This document shows positions 63,677 to 64,000 of a DNA stretch of 64,000 nt, in pieces. Origin of the DNA: Alphaproteobacteria bacterium (GTDB lineage Bacteria > Pseudomonadota > Alphaproteobacteria > Geminicoccales > Geminicoccaceae); NCBI GenBank assembly GCA_027045875.1, contig JALUAG010000030.1, positions 1 to 64,000 of the forward strand, written 5' to 3'. Position 1 is the first letter of the stretch. Every line of letters begins with the position of its first letter. The notes under the pieces were generated by a model that had not been told where the DNA came from, did not search any database, and worked only from the letters and a program-made list of their open reading frames with translations. Made by a program: the position numbers and the translations under genes.

Positions 63677-64000
63677 TCACGGACTGCGGCGTATGGGGAA
63701 ACGCGACATTCTCCGGTTCCATTCCTTGACGTCGAGGACGGCGCAGCGATGTACTGGGATGCGCTTCCATTCGTTTACAACCGAGCGAGGCAGTCGTGAG
63801 AAGGCGGGCAGGTACCGCTCGAACAATTCTTGGAGGTGCATCCGAAGGGCGCGGTGCAGTGACCGGCATTCGAGCACGACATAGCACCCCCGATGCCTGC
63901 CGCAACGTTCTTCGGCCCACAGATAGAGCAGTGAATCGCGGAACTTTCCGATCCAGGCCCAGACGTCGCGTTCGAGTCTTGCGTCCGCTGCGGGAGCCGA
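63677..64000 (-). CDS. Unidentified protein, 5' part beyond the right edge
   Basis: A minus-strand frame open from the window edge to TGA at 63677, giving at least 107 residues of a C-terminal part. Segments such as RDSLLYLWAEERCGRHRGCY and HLQELFERYLPAF are mixed hydrophobic/charged with several Cys and Trp and no known motif. Base composition is visibly less GC-rich and codon third positions more mixed than in neighbours, suggesting acquired DNA. The GTG at 63877 is unlikely to be the true start because the frame and its amphipathic character continue upstream. It faces mmsA and could share its terminator. Confidence 0.5.
   Translation of the reverse strand, partial: SAPAADARLERDVWAWIGKFRDSLLYLWAEERCGRHRGCYVVLECRSLHRALRMHLQELFERYLPAFSRLPRSVVNEWKRIPVHRCAVLDVKEWNRRMSRFPIRRSP

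Overview
High-GC (about 70%) chromosomal DNA of an alphaproteobacterium, probably a rhodospirillalean-type lineage. The evidence is a RegB/RegA-type redox two-component locus, an mdh-sucCD-sucAB-lpd TCA run, a flgB-flgC-fliE-fliQ-fliR-flhB flagellar block, CUT1 sugar ABC transporters with large binding proteins, an RHH_4-type regulator, and a CCA-encoded tRNA-Ser. No insertion sequence, CRISPR array, rRNA or phage cluster was seen. Species assignment is not possible from the window.

Layout. 1-3.6 kb: two FAD-dependent oxidoreductases of the glycerol-3-phosphate dehydrogenase type, the left one cut by the window edge, divergent from a GlpR-like DeoR regulator. 3.9-7.9 kb: a TetR-led, overlapping HlyD/FtsX/LolD-type exporter operon. 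8.2-10.2 kb: tRNA-Ser(CGA) and typA. 10.4-22.3 kb: two paralogous but individually incomplete CUT1 ABC transporters (permease-SBP-ATPase, and SBP-permease-permease) enclosing an adenosine kinase, thiI, metY and a CoA-binding protein. 22.4-26.2 kb: flagellar export/rod genes, divergent csrA. 26.2-30.6 kb: purEK, then pfk-glk bracketed by two small DUF465/YdcH proteins. 30.6-38.3 kb: a mixed block with an FAH-family enzyme, an orphan polyamine-type binding protein, an OmpA lipoprotein, a degenerate receiver-Hpt protein, psuG with a cyclophilin-like partner, a Crp/Fnr regulator and a frameshifted Zn-alcohol dehydrogenase.

38.5-47 kb is a respiratory/signalling block: cytochrome c, a degenerate-GGDEF/EAL protein, a RegB-like kinase with an altered H-box, two tandem RegA regulators, an RHH-PAS regulator, and a divergent RTX/DUF4114 type I-secreted protein. 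47-55.8 kb carries malate dehydrogenase, succinyl-CoA synthetase and the complete 2-oxoglutarate dehydrogenase complex. 55.9-64 kb is more accessory: a small secreted protein, a Sel1 protein, a 5'-truncated O-antigen-ligase-like gene abutting an MntA-HepT module, pepN, mmsA with a clear terminator, and an unidentified gene running off the right edge.

The most interesting points are the RegB variant with duplicated RegA, the RHH-PAS regulator facing an RTX gene across a nested dyad, the complementary incomplete ABC operons, the phosphoacceptor-less receiver fused to an intact Hpt domain, and the apparent MntA-HepT/O-antigen-ligase junction. None of these is shown to be a new system by sequence alone.
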